64,000 bases of DNA, taken from Paenibacillus_E oryzisoli_A. Its GTDB lineage: Bacteria; Bacillota; Bacilli; Paenibacillales; NBRC-103111. Position numbers and translations under genes: made by a program. The stretch is taken from assembly GCF_050467285.1 (NCBI RefSeq), contig NZ_JBCMUN010000009.1, positions 434,001-498,000 on the forward strand. Direction: 5' to 3'. This document shows positions 17,675 to 25,920 of this stretch, piece after piece; position 1 is the first letter of the stretch; each line of letters begins with the position of its first letter. The notes under the pieces are model-generated. The model saw nothing but the letters and a program-made list of their open reading frames with translations, was not told the DNA's origin and did no database searches.

Positions 17675-18580
17675 TTAATCCTGAAACGCTTCTTCCATCA
17701 GCGCCGTGTTGACGCCCATAGCCGCCATGCTGCCGGATGCCGCCGCCGTGATGAGCTGCGCCCCCATGCCTGTCGCGGCTTCTCCCGCGGCGAACAAGCC
17801 GGGGACCGAGCTTTCGCCGAGCTCATTCGTCCGAATGCCGCCCCACTCGTTCGTGTCAAACCCCAGTGAGGCGAAGCGCGCCGTGTGCGGCGTCCACTGC
17901 GGCATGACGAAGCCGCCGCTGCGCGCAAGCCGTGTGCCGTCCGTCCACTCCACTTCCCTCAGCTTGCCCTGCTCGCTGTGCAGTGCCGCCACGCGCTGCT
18001 CGGTCACGCGGATTCCCTTGGCGCTCAGCTGACGCTTCTGCTCGTCATCCAACACCTGCGCCCCGTTCGTACTAATGACAACATCGCGGCTCCAGCCATA
18101 CAGCAGCTTCGCAATATGGAAGATGCGCGGATGATCGCCGATCGCAATGAGCGCTTGATCGCGCAGTTCCCAACCATCGCAGTATGGACAGTGGAACACA
18201 CTCGTACCGTATACCTCCTTCACTCCCGGCAGATCCGGGAGCGTTTCATCCAAACCGACAGCGAGCAGCACTTTTCGCGCCCGAATCGATTCGCCACCTT
18301 CAACAACGACCGTAAAAGCGTCCTGTTCTTTTATAATTGCCGTAACAGCCACTGCATGATGCTGGACGGACGGATATTTCTGTACGTCCTCGTACGCCTT
18401 GCGGCGAAATTCGGACGGCGTCACGCCATCCTGTGTAATAAAGCCATGCGAAGCATGCGTCACACGGTTTCTCGGCAGGTTATTGTCGCATAGCGCAACC
18501 GTTCTCCTTGCTCGTCCTAGTACCAATGCAGCATTCAGCCCAGCCGGGCCACCGCCAATAATGGCGCAATCGTAGATCAT
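17675..18580 (-). CDS. Thioredoxin-reductase-like FAD/NAD(P) oxidoreductase
   Basis: About 302 residues. The N-terminus carries the FAD dinucleotide fold (IIGGGPAGLNAALVLGRA). A CPYC motif sits in the middle (VFHCPYCDGWE), where thioredoxin reductases have their CxxC, and the protein ends with GLFAAGEAATG, the second FAD motif. The NADP-binding glycine motif of true TrxB is weak (AIGDHPRIFHIA), so the redox partner is uncertain. ATG at 18580 follows AAAGGAGG; an upstream extension to 18718 would cross the promoter and is rejected. First gene of an operon with an Rrf2 regulator and a methyltransferase, suggesting expression under disulfide or sulfur stress. Confidence 0.85.
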   Translation of the reverse strand: MIYDCAIIGGGPAGLNAALVLGRARRTVALCDNNLPRNRVTHASHGFITQDGVTPSEFRRKAYEDVQKYPSVQHHAVAVTAIIKEQDAFTVVVEGGESIRARKVLLAVGLDETLPDLPGVKEVYGTSVFHCPYCDGWELRDQALIAIGDHPRIFHIAKLLYGWSRDVVISTNGAQVLDDEQKRQLSAKGIRVTEQRVAALHSEQGKLREVEWTDGTRLARSGGFVMPQWTPHTARFASLGFDTNEWGGIRTNELGESSVPGLFAAGEAATGMGAQLITAAASGSMAAMGVNTALMEEAFQD

Positions 18581-18605
18581 GATGGTCTCGCCTCCTTTTA
18601 CGTAT

Positions 18606-18640
18606 ATTATAGACTCATAATATCTATAATTCAACTGAGT
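18606..18640 (-). promoter_or_regulatory. SigA promoter with inverted repeat, likely Rrf2 operator
   Basis: On the minus strand TTGAAT (18634-18629) and TATAAT (18611-18606) are 17 nt apart. ACTCA (18613-18617) and TGAGT (18636-18640) form a spaced inverted repeat that spans the spacer and -35, a good place for repression by the operon's own Rrf2 protein. Confidence 0.7.
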
Positions 18641-18669
18641 AAAGTAAATATTTTTTTCCAGCAGCAGGG

Positions 18670-18697
18670 TTTTCACGGGGAGATAGGGAAATACAAT
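18670..18697 (+). promoter_or_regulatory. Candidate promoter of the 43-residue acidic ORF
   Basis: TTTTCA (18670-18675) and TACAAT (18692-18697) are separated by 16 nt, 33 nt upstream of the small gene's ATG. Confidence 0.5.
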
Positions 18698-18730
18698 ACC
18701 AATATCCTTACATTGCAAGGGAGGTCAACC

Positions 18731-18862
18731 ATGGAGCCGAACGATCAAGAAACCGTGGCAAACGATACGATTCTCGCCAGTGGGCTGGATATTGACGACG
18801 ATGAGGACGATGACGAACATCATGGCGCTTTTCAGCAAGGACCGCGGGTTGTGTATCGCTAA
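18731..18862 (+). CDS. Small acidic protein of 43 residues, unknown function
   Basis: ATG at 18731 is preceded by AAGGGAGGT at a good distance and by a plausible promoter; the frame ends in TAA at 18860-18862, directly before a strong bidirectional hairpin. The product is highly acidic in its middle (DIDDDEDDDEHH), lacks a signal peptide or membrane segment, and ends RVVYR. The acidic run could bind a metal or a basic partner, but I recognise no family. The complete set of expression signals around so short a frame is the main support that it is real. Confidence 0.65.
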   Translation: MEPNDQETVANDTILASGLDIDDDEDDDEHHGAFQQGPRVVYR

Positions 18863-18871
18863 AAATCAGAC

Positions 18872-18915
18872 AGGGACAGCACTCCAGCCTTTAGGCTCCG
18901 AGCACTGTCCCTTTT
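18872..18915. terminator. Bidirectional terminator between small ORF and icmF
   Basis: AGGGACAG and CTGTCCCT form the stem, extended by paired inner arms around the loop, with T-rich sequence on the plus side. It separates the two convergent genes ending at 18862 and 18917. Confidence 0.8.
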
Positions 18916-18916
18916 G

Positions 18917-21900
18917 CTACATATTGCGCCGATATTTGCCGCCGACCGCATACAGCGCCCGCGTCATCTGCCCCAAGCTTGCCACCTTGACCGTCTCCAT
19001 CAACGCTTCGAAAATATTGCCGCCCGTCAGTGCGGTTTCCTGCAGCTTCGCGAGCGCCGCCGGCGCTTCCGCCTGATGCCGCTCGTGAAACGCCCGCAGA
19101 TGCCGAATCTGCGCATCTTTCTCCGCCGTCGTCGCCCGGGCGACCGGAATCCCCGCATCCCCCTCCGGCGCAGACGGATTGAGGAACGTGTTGACGCCGA
19201 TGATCGGCAGCTCGCCGGAATGCTTTTTCATCTCATAGTGCATCGATTCGTCCTGAATCTTCCCTCGCTGATAGTGCGTTTCCATGGCGCCCAATACCCC
19301 TCCGCGATCGCTGATCCGGTCCAACTCTCGCAGCACCGCCTCCTCCACCAGATCTGTCAAATGCTCGATGAAAAAGGAGCCCTGGAGCATATTTTCATTT
19401 TGAATGAGACCCAGCTCCTTGTTGATGATGAGTTGAATCGCCATAGCGCGCCGCACCGACGCCTCGGTTGGGGTTGTCACCGCCTCGTCATACGAATTCG
19501 TATGCAGCGAGTTGCAATTGTCGAGAAAAGCGATCAACGCTTGCAGCGTCGTGCGAACGTCGTTGAAATCCATCTCCTGCGCATGCAGCGAGCGGCCGGA
19601 CGTTTGGATGTGATATTTGAGCTTTTGACTACGCTCGTTCGCCTTGTAGCGGCGCTTCATCGCCACGGCCCAAATGCGCCGCGCCACCCGTCCGATGACC
19701 GTATACTCCGGATCAAGCCCGTTGCTGAAAAAGAACGACAAGTTCGGCGCGAAGTCGTCAATCCGCATGCCGCGCGACAAGTAATATTCCACGTACGTAA
19801 AGCCGTTGGCTAGCGTAAAAGCAAGCTGCGAAATCGGATTCGCCCCCGCCTCGGCAATGTGGTAGCCTGAAATCGAGACCGAATAATAGTTCCGCACCTC
19901 ATGATCGATAAAATACTGCTGAATATCGCCCATCATCCGCAGCGCGAATTCCACGGAGAAGATGCACGTATTTTGCCCCTGATCCTCCTTCAAAATATCC
20001 GCCTGTACCGTGCCGCGCACGGACTTGAGCGTCTGTCTATGAACCAGCTTAACTTCGTCAGGCGTTAGCTCACGGCCCGCCGCTCGCGACGCCCGAGACA
20101 GTTCGAAATCTATCGCCGTATTCAGATACATCGCTAAGATGATTGGGGCCGGACCGTTAATCGTCATCGACACCGACGTTAGCGGATCGCACAGATCGAA
20201 GCCATCGAACAGTTTCTTCATATCGTCCAAGGTGCATATGCTGACGCCGCTTTCACCGATTTTTCCATAGATGTCCTGCCGCTCGTCAGGGTCCTCGCCG
20301 TACAGAGTCACGGAATCAAACGCTGTGCTGAGCCGTTTGGCCGCGTCGTCCTTCGACAGGAAGTGAAAGCGCAAATTCGTGCGCTCCGGCGTCCCTTCGC
20401 CGGCGAACTGCCGCTTCGGGTCTTCCGCCGTGCGCTTAAAAGGAAACACGCCCGCCGTGTATGGAAACGAACCCGGCACGTTTTCGCGCAGCAGCCAGCG
20501 GATCACATCACCGCTGTCATGAAAGCGCGGCAAACAAACCTTGGGAATGTCCGTGCCGGCCAAGCTTTGGGAGGTAAGCGCTGTCAGCATGTCGCGGCCG
20601 CGCACTTGACTCGTCATGGTTGTTCCGGTGTAGCGCTGCTGGAGATCAGGCCAGGCGCGGAGCAGGTGCAGCGTTGCTGGCTTCAATTGTTTCTCCAGAT
20701 TACGCAGCAACTCATGCATCGCAGCGGCGGTTTGCGCGTCTGCCGGAGCGTCAGTTGACGCCTCCCGCAGCGCCTGAATCGCGCCGCTTACTTGATAATG
20801 CTTGCTGGCCAGCTGCGCTTCTTGCTCCGCTTCGGCATGGTAATCGCGGACCGTTTGCGCGATCTCCCCCAGGTATCTTATCCGCTCCGGAGGAATGATC
20901 ATTTGCGGCTTCGGCCGGTTCGCGGTACAATTAGGTATTGACCATTGGTAGCCGAGCTTCGTATGGATGCTCCCGATCAGCGCTCCGAACAGCGCGTCGA
21001 CGCCGGGATCGTTGAACTGATTGGCTTGCGTGCCAAATACAGGCATCGTTTCGGGCTGTATGTGAAAAAGCCCGCGATTGCGCTGCACCTGCTTCTGCAC
21101 GTCGCGCAGCGCGTCTTCCGAACCGCGGCGCTCGAATTTGTTGATCGCGATCAGGTCGGCGCAGTCGAGCATGTCGATCTTCTCCAGCTGCGACGGTGAG
21201 CCGAATTCGCTGGTCATCACGTACAGCGACACGTCTGCAAGCTCGACGATGCGCCCGTCGCCTTGCCCAATGCCGCTCGTCTCAACCAGCACGAGGTCGA
21301 AGCCCGCCTCCTGCAGCACGGCAATCGCGCCCGGTAGCGCAGCCGACATCTCGCTGCCCGAGCTTCGCGTGGCAAGGCTGCGCATGAACACCCGCTCGTC
21401 GCTCGCGGTGTTCATGCGGATCCGGTCGCCGAGCAGAGCCCCGCCGCTGCGCTTCCGGGTCGGATCGACGGACAACACCGCGACGCGCTGCTGCGGGTAT
21501 TGCCGCAGGAAGCGCAGCACGAGCTCGTCGGTGAGCGAGCTTTTGCCGGAGCCGCCGGTGCCCGTGATGCCGACCACGGGGGCGCGGGGCGGGTTGGCCG
21601 GCGATGGCGGCAGGCCGGCGGGCTGCGCAGATGGCGACGCGGGGGAAGGGCCCGCGAGGCTGGGCGCGTCCGCGGCCGCAGGAGGCGCGGGTGACGCAGC
21701 AGCGGGGCTGGCTGCGTCTGCAAGAGGCGCGGGCGCCGAGCCCGCCGCGCAAGCCAGCTCGGCGGCGGTGATGCGCCGCGCGATCTTTTGCTGATCCGCC
21801 GGCGTGAGCGGCGGTTCCCCAGCTGCCGGCAGCGGCAGCGCGTAATCGCACGCCTGGAGCATCCAGGCGATCATGCCGTGCAGCCCGAGCTGCCGGCCAT

Positions 21901-22285
21901 CGTCCGGCGAGAACAGCCGGGCGACGCCGTAGGTCTGGAGCTTCTGAATTTCCTTAGGCAGAATGACACCGCCGCCCCCACCGAACACCTGAATGTGTGA
22001 GGCGCCTTTTTCCCGCAGCAGATCAATCATATATGTGAAAAATTCCACATGTCCGCCCTGATACGAGGAGACCGCAATCCCCTGCACATCCTCCTGAATG
22101 GCGGCCTGCACGATCTCCTGCACAGAGCGGTTGTGCCCCAAGTGGATGACTTCAGCGCCTCCTGCCTGCAATATTCGTCGCATAATGGTGATCGAGACGT
22201 CGTGACCGTCAAATAATGCGGACGCCGTTACGAATCGTACCGGCTGCTGAGGTCGGTAGCCTGAATACGTGCCTGCGCTAGTCAT
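18917..22285 (-). CDS. icmF: Fused isobutyryl-CoA mutase (IcmF)
   Basis: An 1122-residue fusion with three recognised parts. A B12-binding domain (~15-150) has DGHD with the lower axial His at ~28. A MeaI-type G-protein chaperone (~235-505) has Walker A GTGGSGKSS at ~241-249. The C-terminal half (~560-1122) is the acyl-CoA mutase barrel. IcmF interconverts isobutyryl-CoA and n-butyryl-CoA (and often pivalyl/isovaleryl analogues) using adenosylcobalamin; the built-in GTPase gates cofactor loading and repair. Residues ~180-235 form an Ala/Pro/Ser-rich linker encoded by very GC-rich DNA (~21580-21750). The ATG at 22285 follows GGAGGGAAGG. It stands alone, with no acyl-CoA dehydrogenase or epimerase beside it; a role in branched-chain amino acid or fatty acid metabolism is likely. 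Confidence 0.93.
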   Translation of the reverse strand: MTSAGTYSGYRPQQPVRFVTASALFDGHDVSITIMRRILQAGGAEVIHLGHNRSVQEIVQAAIQEDVQGIAVSSYQGGHVEFFTYMIDLLREKGASHIQVFGGGGGVILPKEIQKLQTYGVARLFSPDDGRQLGLHGMIAWMLQACDYALPLPAAGEPPLTPADQQKIARRITAAELACAAGSAPAPLADAASPAAASPAPPAAADAPSLAGPSPASPSAQPAGLPPSPANPPRAPVVGITGTGGSGKSSLTDELVLRFLRQYPQQRVAVLSVDPTRKRSGGALLGDRIRMNTASDERVFMRSLATRSSGSEMSAALPGAIAVLQEAGFDLVLVETSGIGQGDGRIVELADVSLYVMTSEFGSPSQLEKIDMLDCADLIAINKFERRGSEDALRDVQKQVQRNRGLFHIQPETMPVFGTQANQFNDPGVDALFGALIGSIHTKLGYQWSIPNCTANRPKPQMIIPPERIRYLGEIAQTVRDYHAEAEQEAQLASKHYQVSGAIQALREASTDAPADAQTAAAMHELLRNLEKQLKPATLHLLRAWPDLQQRYTGTTMTSQVRGRDMLTALTSQSLAGTDIPKVCLPRFHDSGDVIRWLLRENVPGSFPYTAGVFPFKRTAEDPKRQFAGEGTPERTNLRFHFLSKDDAAKRLSTAFDSVTLYGEDPDERQDIYGKIGESGVSICTLDDMKKLFDGFDLCDPLTSVSMTINGPAPIILAMYLNTAIDFELSRASRAAGRELTPDEVKLVHRQTLKSVRGTVQADILKEDQGQNTCIFSVEFALRMMGDIQQYFIDHEVRNYYSVSISGYHIAEAGANPISQLAFTLANGFTYVEYYLSRGMRIDDFAPNLSFFFSNGLDPEYTVIGRVARRIWAVAMKRRYKANERSQKLKYHIQTSGRSLHAQEMDFNDVRTTLQALIAFLDNCNSLHTNSYDEAVTTPTEASVRRAMAIQLIINKELGLIQNENMLQGSFFIEHLTDLVEEAVLRELDRISDRGGVLGAMETHYQRGKIQDESMHYEMKKHSGELPIIGVNTFLNPSAPEGDAGIPVARATTAEKDAQIRHLRAFHERHQAEAPAALAKLQETALTGGNIFEALMETVKVASLGQMTRALYAVGGKYRRNM

Positions 22286-22749
22286 GGCCGCACCTTCCCT
22301 CCATTAGTTATTACAACATGTATACGCGGGGAACAGTAGGTTCATGGCTTGAAGATTGGGAGCGTCGAGAACTTTGCGAGGACATAAGATTGTTTTTGAA
22401 GAACCCAGCTGTGAGAAACTGCATTTCCTACATCAAATTCAAAAAAATGGTGGGATTTTCTGCACAATCCTGCATTTCTTACAGTAAATTGCCACTTGTC
22501 CCCTCATTTTCACGAAAAAGAGGCGCTAAGACGAAAATGACATGTAGGTTTTACATGATTACGGTTATATAGGCCTATTTATGAGAAATTACCTGCACAT
22601 TTTACAGGAGAAGGACCGTTAAGGCCTCGTGTTCGCAGACATAAACTGCTAATAATCGACGATTGCCAGGAACTTTCACCCCTTTTTGCTTCAAAATATG
22701 GTTTAATAGTAGTAGACGTTTGAAAATTCAGAGAAAGGTAACGACGCTT
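22286..22749. repeat. 464-nt divergent intergenic region with four-hairpin element E2
   Basis: Between the divergent icmF and CBS genes lies a second copy of the element at 1406-1593. Units TGYA-N5-TRCA are at 22420-22432, 22471-22483, 22543-22555 and 22594-22606, centre spacing 51, 72 and 51 nt. Shared words with E1 include TTTCTACATCAAATTC-like sequence and TGTAGGTTTTACATGATT. A short open frame across the region looks spurious: it has no good ribosome binding site and merely reads through the hairpins. No clear promoter for icmF was found. Confidence 0.75.
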
Positions 22750-23154
22750 ATGAAAACTGCCTCATTCTTATTTCCAAAAGATAAAGTTGCCTATATCCGC
22801 TCCTCCTCTTCGATGAAAGAAGCAATGGAACAACTAGAGAAGCACACCTATACAGCACTGCCGATTGTAGACGATGAGGGCAAATACGCGGGTACGCTGT
22901 CTGAAGGCGATCTATTGTGGACCCTGAAAGATACACCGGGCCTCACCTTTGAGAATATGGATAAATTTCCGGTCGCGGATATCGAAAAGAACATTCACAA
23001 CGAATCCGTCTCCATCGACGCTTTCATGGAAGACATGCTGGCAAAAGCGGCCGACCAGAATTTCGTGCCCGTTGTCGACGGTACCGGCATTTTCCTCGGC
23101 ATCATCCGCCGCAAAGATATTATCGCGTATTACATGAACAATATTACGGATTAA
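22750..23154 (+). CDS. CBS-domain pair protein
   Basis: A 134-residue cytosolic protein made almost wholly of two CBS motifs (~10-65 and ~75-130), containing TALPIVDDEGKYAGTLSEGDLLW and FVPVVDGTGIFLGIIRRKDII. CBS pairs bind adenine nucleotides such as AMP, ATP or c-di-AMP and regulate partners. The length and single Bateman module resemble stand-alone c-di-AMP receptors of the DarB/CbpB group, but ligand identity cannot be read from sequence. I choose ATG at 22750, preceded by AGAAAGG, over an upstream start within the repeat region. A strong terminator follows, so it is monocistronic. Confidence 0.85.
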   Translation: MKTASFLFPKDKVAYIRSSSSMKEAMEQLEKHTYTALPIVDDEGKYAGTLSEGDLLWTLKDTPGLTFENMDKFPVADIEKNIHNESVSIDAFMEDMLAKAADQNFVPVVDGTGIFLGIIRRKDIIAYYMNNITD

Positions 23155-23159
23155 CGATA

Positions 23160-23207
23160 AAGAGCTGCAGCCTTCATTCACGCGAATGAAAGTTGCAGCT
23201 CTTTTTT
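23160..23207 (+). terminator. Terminator of the CBS gene
   Basis: AAGAGCTGCA and TGCAGCTCTT are complementary, extended inside by TTCATT/AATGAA, followed by TTTTTT. Confidence 0.95.
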
Positions 23208-23244
23208 ATGCCCGTAATAAATACAAAAGTAAGATATTAATAAA

Positions 23245-23805
23245 TCAACCAAATCTAACCCCATCACAGAACATCGAAGCATAAAACTGTGATTTTTGAC
23301 GAATATTCTCTACCACCATTTTTGGAGGATAATTAAATAGATTTGCAAAAAATGACTTATTGGCTGGGTTACACATGGTAATTAAAAATGAATTTGTGAA
23401 ATCCTGGCTTAGCTTAGAAACACTATAATTCATTTCTAAGAACGATATGTTCTCTTGATTGCTTTTGTTTTCCTTAATTAATTGCCTGTATACAGGCAAG
23501 AGTCTAGGCATTGCTTGCTTTATATCACTTTGCACACTGCCAACGATATTTTCTACTGCAGTTTGTACAGGCGTAAAGATTTTTTCAGCAAAAATCTTTT
23601 CAAGCAATTCCTCAGTCGCTTTGTATGATTCGGTAATAAATGCGATATTTTCAACTAAATTATTCATATATCCTAATTCATTTTGTTGTCTGCGTCTTTT
23701 ATTCAAGAGGATCTCTTTTACTTCACTTTGCAGGCTATCCTTGTTAATATGGCTAGTTAATTGAGAGAAAATGCTTGACAATTCTCTATCAAGAGCTGTT
23801 GACAT
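23245..23805 (-). CDS. Hypothetical protein of 186 residues, AT-rich
   Basis: No family recognised. The product is helical, Gln/Asn/Ser/Lys-rich and lacks signal peptide or membrane segments. Its first 130 residues look alpha-helical and could form a coiled coil; the C-terminal part has two Cys and aromatic clusters. Base composition is clearly more AT-rich than nearby genes, as is codon use, consistent with horizontal gain. It lies 42 nt downstream of the YbjN-like gene on the same strand, so both are probably one transcript from the promoter at 24323-24351. The pair could be an exported-toxin immunity or chaperone set, but nothing in sequence proves it. Confidence 0.6.
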   Translation of the reverse strand: MSTALDRELSSIFSQLTSHINKDSLQSEVKEILLNKRRRQQNELGYMNNLVENIAFITESYKATEELLEKIFAEKIFTPVQTAVENIVGSVQSDIKQAMPRLLPVYRQLIKENKSNQENISFLEMNYSVSKLSQDFTNSFLITMCNPANKSFFANLFNYPPKMVVENIRQKSQFYASMFCDGVRFG

Positions 23806-23847
23806 TCTGAATTCTCCTATCTTGAAAATAATAGCATAGAGGAAATT

Positions 23848-24282
23848 CTAGGACCAAGCTATTTTCATAAAGTTTCTGTATTCATCATCAGCTGCTTTGT
23901 ATAAAAGTCTGATGTGTCTTACAATAAGCGATGGGTCAAAAGACTCATTAAAATCAAGCGCCGTAGTGATTGTAACAGTGCCTTCATCATTAATTGTAAA
24001 TTTCGAGTATCTATAGTTTATGTTCAAGTCATTAACATGTTTTAAAGCGATTTCTCTTTTTAGCGGATTTGTGATATCTGCTAAGTTAAAGCAATAAATG
24101 TCAACTGATGGATAATCGAGCGTAAATGCAGCAACAAGTCTGATATTTGCACCGCTATCCGTTCGAATATTCATAGCAAAAAAAGGAGTGCCGTCCCTCC
24201 CGCTTTCTTCATCTAAAACGAAGTCAATTTCATTAATATAATTCCTGAACAAAGCTATATTTCTTTCAATAGTCGGATGCAC
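23848..24282 (-). CDS. YbjN/type III secretion chaperone-like fold protein
   Basis: A 144-residue acidic cytosolic protein with the alternating strand/helix pattern and 'F..F.LDYPSVDIYCFNLADI..PLKREIALKHVNDLN' segment seen in YbjN-domain proteins, which share the fold of secretion chaperones. No catalytic residues are apparent. It is AT-rich like the following gene, has its own promoter, and appears inserted between two GC-richer genes. Function unknown; YbjN-domain proteins have been linked to stress and chaperone roles. The family call rests on pattern only. Confidence 0.55.
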   Translation of the reverse strand: MHPTIERNIALFRNYINEIDFVLDEESGRDGTPFFAMNIRTDSGANIRLVAAFTLDYPSVDIYCFNLADITNPLKREIALKHVNDLNINYRYSKFTINDEGTVTITTALDFNESFDPSLIVRHIRLLYKAADDEYRNFMKIAWS

Positions 24283-24322
24283 TTTTCGTCACCTCTTGTA
24301 AGGAAATAGTAAAATTAACACT

Positions 24323-24351
24323 ATTATATCTGTAAGCAGCAACTTACACAA
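24323..24351 (-). promoter_or_regulatory. SigA promoter with palindromic spacer for the AT-rich gene pair
   Basis: On the minus strand TTGTGT (24351-24346) and TATAAT (24328-24323) are 17 nt apart. The spacer contains TGTAAG-TTGCTG-CTTACA, an inverted repeat placed like a repressor operator. Confidence 0.7.
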
Positions 24352-24457
24352 GACAAAATTACTATTCAATAACTTTGGAATAGTCCATACTTCCTATCAA
24401 TTCTTAGTCATTTATTCCTCCTGTTCAAAAAAGTTCTGAAATGATTTGAATATAAAT

Positions 24458-24478
24458 AACCCTGCAAGCTGCAGGGTT
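24458..24478 (-). terminator. Hairpin downstream of the alditol-oxidase-like gene
   Basis: AACCCTGCA and TGCAGGGTT form a perfect 9-bp stem with a 3-nt loop; the minus strand continues ATTTATATT, a weak T tract. The 264-nt gap 24283-24546 otherwise holds only the promoter of the AT-rich pair. Confidence 0.65.
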
Positions 24479-24546
24479 AAAAGTAATTCCGAATTAAGCA
24501 CCACAAAAACAAAGCCTGTATACCAGACTACTTCGCACCAAACCCC

Positions 24547-25809
24547 CTACAAGTTCATCATGCTTAAAAAATCGTTCCTGAACTTGCCCTGCGGATCATG
24601 CAGTTGCACGAGCTCCTTGAACGCCGGGAGCTTCACGAACCGCCGCTGCACGTCCGCAGGCGCCATCGTAAACAGCTTGCCCCAATGCGGGCGCGCATCG
24701 TACGGTGCCAGCGCAGCTTCGATCAGCGGCAGCACCTCACGCACTTCCTTCCACATGGGCTTCCATGTGAAGTGGACCGCTACTGAGTCCTGCTTATAGC
24801 AAGGACTCATCCACAGCTCGTCCGCCGCAATCGTGCGGACTTCTGACACGAACAACAGCTCCGCGAAGCGGCTGCTGATCTTCTCCAGCGCGCAAAGCGC
24901 TTCATACGCCGCGTGCCGCGGCACGTAGTATTCGCTTTGCAGCTCCTCCCCCGCGCTTGGCGTGAACGCCATGCGAAAATGCGGCATACGCTCGTGCCAA
25001 GGGCCAGGAACGCCGAGCTGTTCGCTGCAATTCTCCGTGCCGCAGCCTTCCACCGGATGCCGCGGGATCTCCGCCAACTGAGCGCCGAAAAAGGTTGCTG
25101 GCACTGGCTTTGGTTCAGGGCCGCCGCCATCCATCCGCTCCTTCACCCACACTTGATTGAACGAAGCGCCCCGCCAATCCGTAAACAAGCTGACACTGTA
25201 TGCCGCGCCATAAATGGCGTCGAAATTGTTCTCCAGCGCCGCAAGCGGCAGACGATCGTACACATGTTGACGCATCTCGAACGTCGGCTCGACGTCGAGC
25301 GTCAATTGCGACACCACGCCGAGGGCGCCAATGCCGACCACCGACCCGGCAAAATCAGGATGCTCGCGGGTGTAAACAACTTTTTGCCCATCTGCTTGTA
25401 CGATTTCCAATGCGGCCACAGCCGTCGACAGGTTACCGTTGCGGTCACCCGAGCCATGCGTCGCGGTCGCGCAAGCGCCCGCCACCGTAATATGCGGCAG
25501 CGAAGCGAGATTATGCAGCGCGTAACCCTGCTCGTGTAAGTACTCGCACAGCTCGCCGTAACGGATGCCGCCTTCCACAGTCACTTGATGGTTCACGCGG
25601 TCCAGGGAGAGGACACGGTTTAGCTTTTCAAGCGAGATGTGGGTACCTGTAGTATCTGCAATTCCATTAAAAGAGTGCCGCGTCCCTACAACTTTAACAG
25701 TTGCACTGTCTGCCACGATGGACTGGAGCTGCTCCACGCTTTCCGGAACTTCGACTTGCTGCGCTTGATATGTGTAATTGCCTGCCCAATTTCGGCGAAT
25801 CGTCGTCAT
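24547..25809 (-). CDS. FAD-linked oxidase of the alditol/xylitol oxidase family
   Basis: About 420 residues with the VAO-type FAD domain (~15-180) and an ALO/AldO-like C-terminal substrate domain. The RHSFN motif supplies the His that in AldO carries FAD covalently; THGSG and IGALGVVSQL are the other FAD contacts. The PHWGK motif near the C-terminus is typical of alditol oxidases. Family members oxidise xylitol, sorbitol or related polyols with oxygen, producing hydrogen peroxide. The start at 25809 (MTTIRRNWAGNYTY) matches the usual family N-terminus but has only a weak AAAGAA site; a TTG at 25857 with AAGG upstream is an alternative. Monocistronic on the minus strand. Confidence 0.82.
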   Translation of the reverse strand: MTTIRRNWAGNYTYQAQQVEVPESVEQLQSIVADSATVKVVGTRHSFNGIADTTGTHISLEKLNRVLSLDRVNHQVTVEGGIRYGELCEYLHEQGYALHNLASLPHITVAGACATATHGSGDRNGNLSTAVAALEIVQADGQKVVYTREHPDFAGSVVGIGALGVVSQLTLDVEPTFEMRQHVYDRLPLAALENNFDAIYGAAYSVSLFTDWRGASFNQVWVKERMDGGGPEPKPVPATFFGAQLAEIPRHPVEGCGTENCSEQLGVPGPWHERMPHFRMAFTPSAGEELQSEYYVPRHAAYEALCALEKISSRFAELLFVSEVRTIAADELWMSPCYKQDSVAVHFTWKPMWKEVREVLPLIEAALAPYDARPHWGKLFTMAPADVQRRFVKLPAFKELVQLHDPQGKFRNDFLSMMNL

Positions 25810-25876
25810 GTCGTCACATTCTTTCGGTTGTATTTTGCTTATCCATTCGCCGTCCAAGAAAGCGATTCCTTCCCCA

Positions 25877-25913
25877 AAAGAATAAAACCCGAAGGATCGA
25901 CCGATCCCCCGGG
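25877..25913 (-). terminator. Terminator of the SDR gene
   Basis: On the minus strand CCCGGGGGATC and GATCCTTCGGG pair around GGTC and are followed by TTTTATTCTTTT. Confidence 0.85.
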
Positions 25914-25920
25914 CCTCATC

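Noticed and set aside
21282..21851. Long alternative frames inside icmF
   Set aside because: They arise from the very GC-rich linker region and are antisense or out of frame with the well-conserved mutase fusion.
22286..22420. A cobalamin riboswitch upstream of icmF
   Set aside because: A B12 enzyme could carry one, but no B12-box (GCCACTG) is seen near the start.
22318..22572. An 84-residue open frame upstream of the CBS gene
   Set aside because: It reads through the hairpins of element E2, has no ribosome binding site and no protein-like composition.
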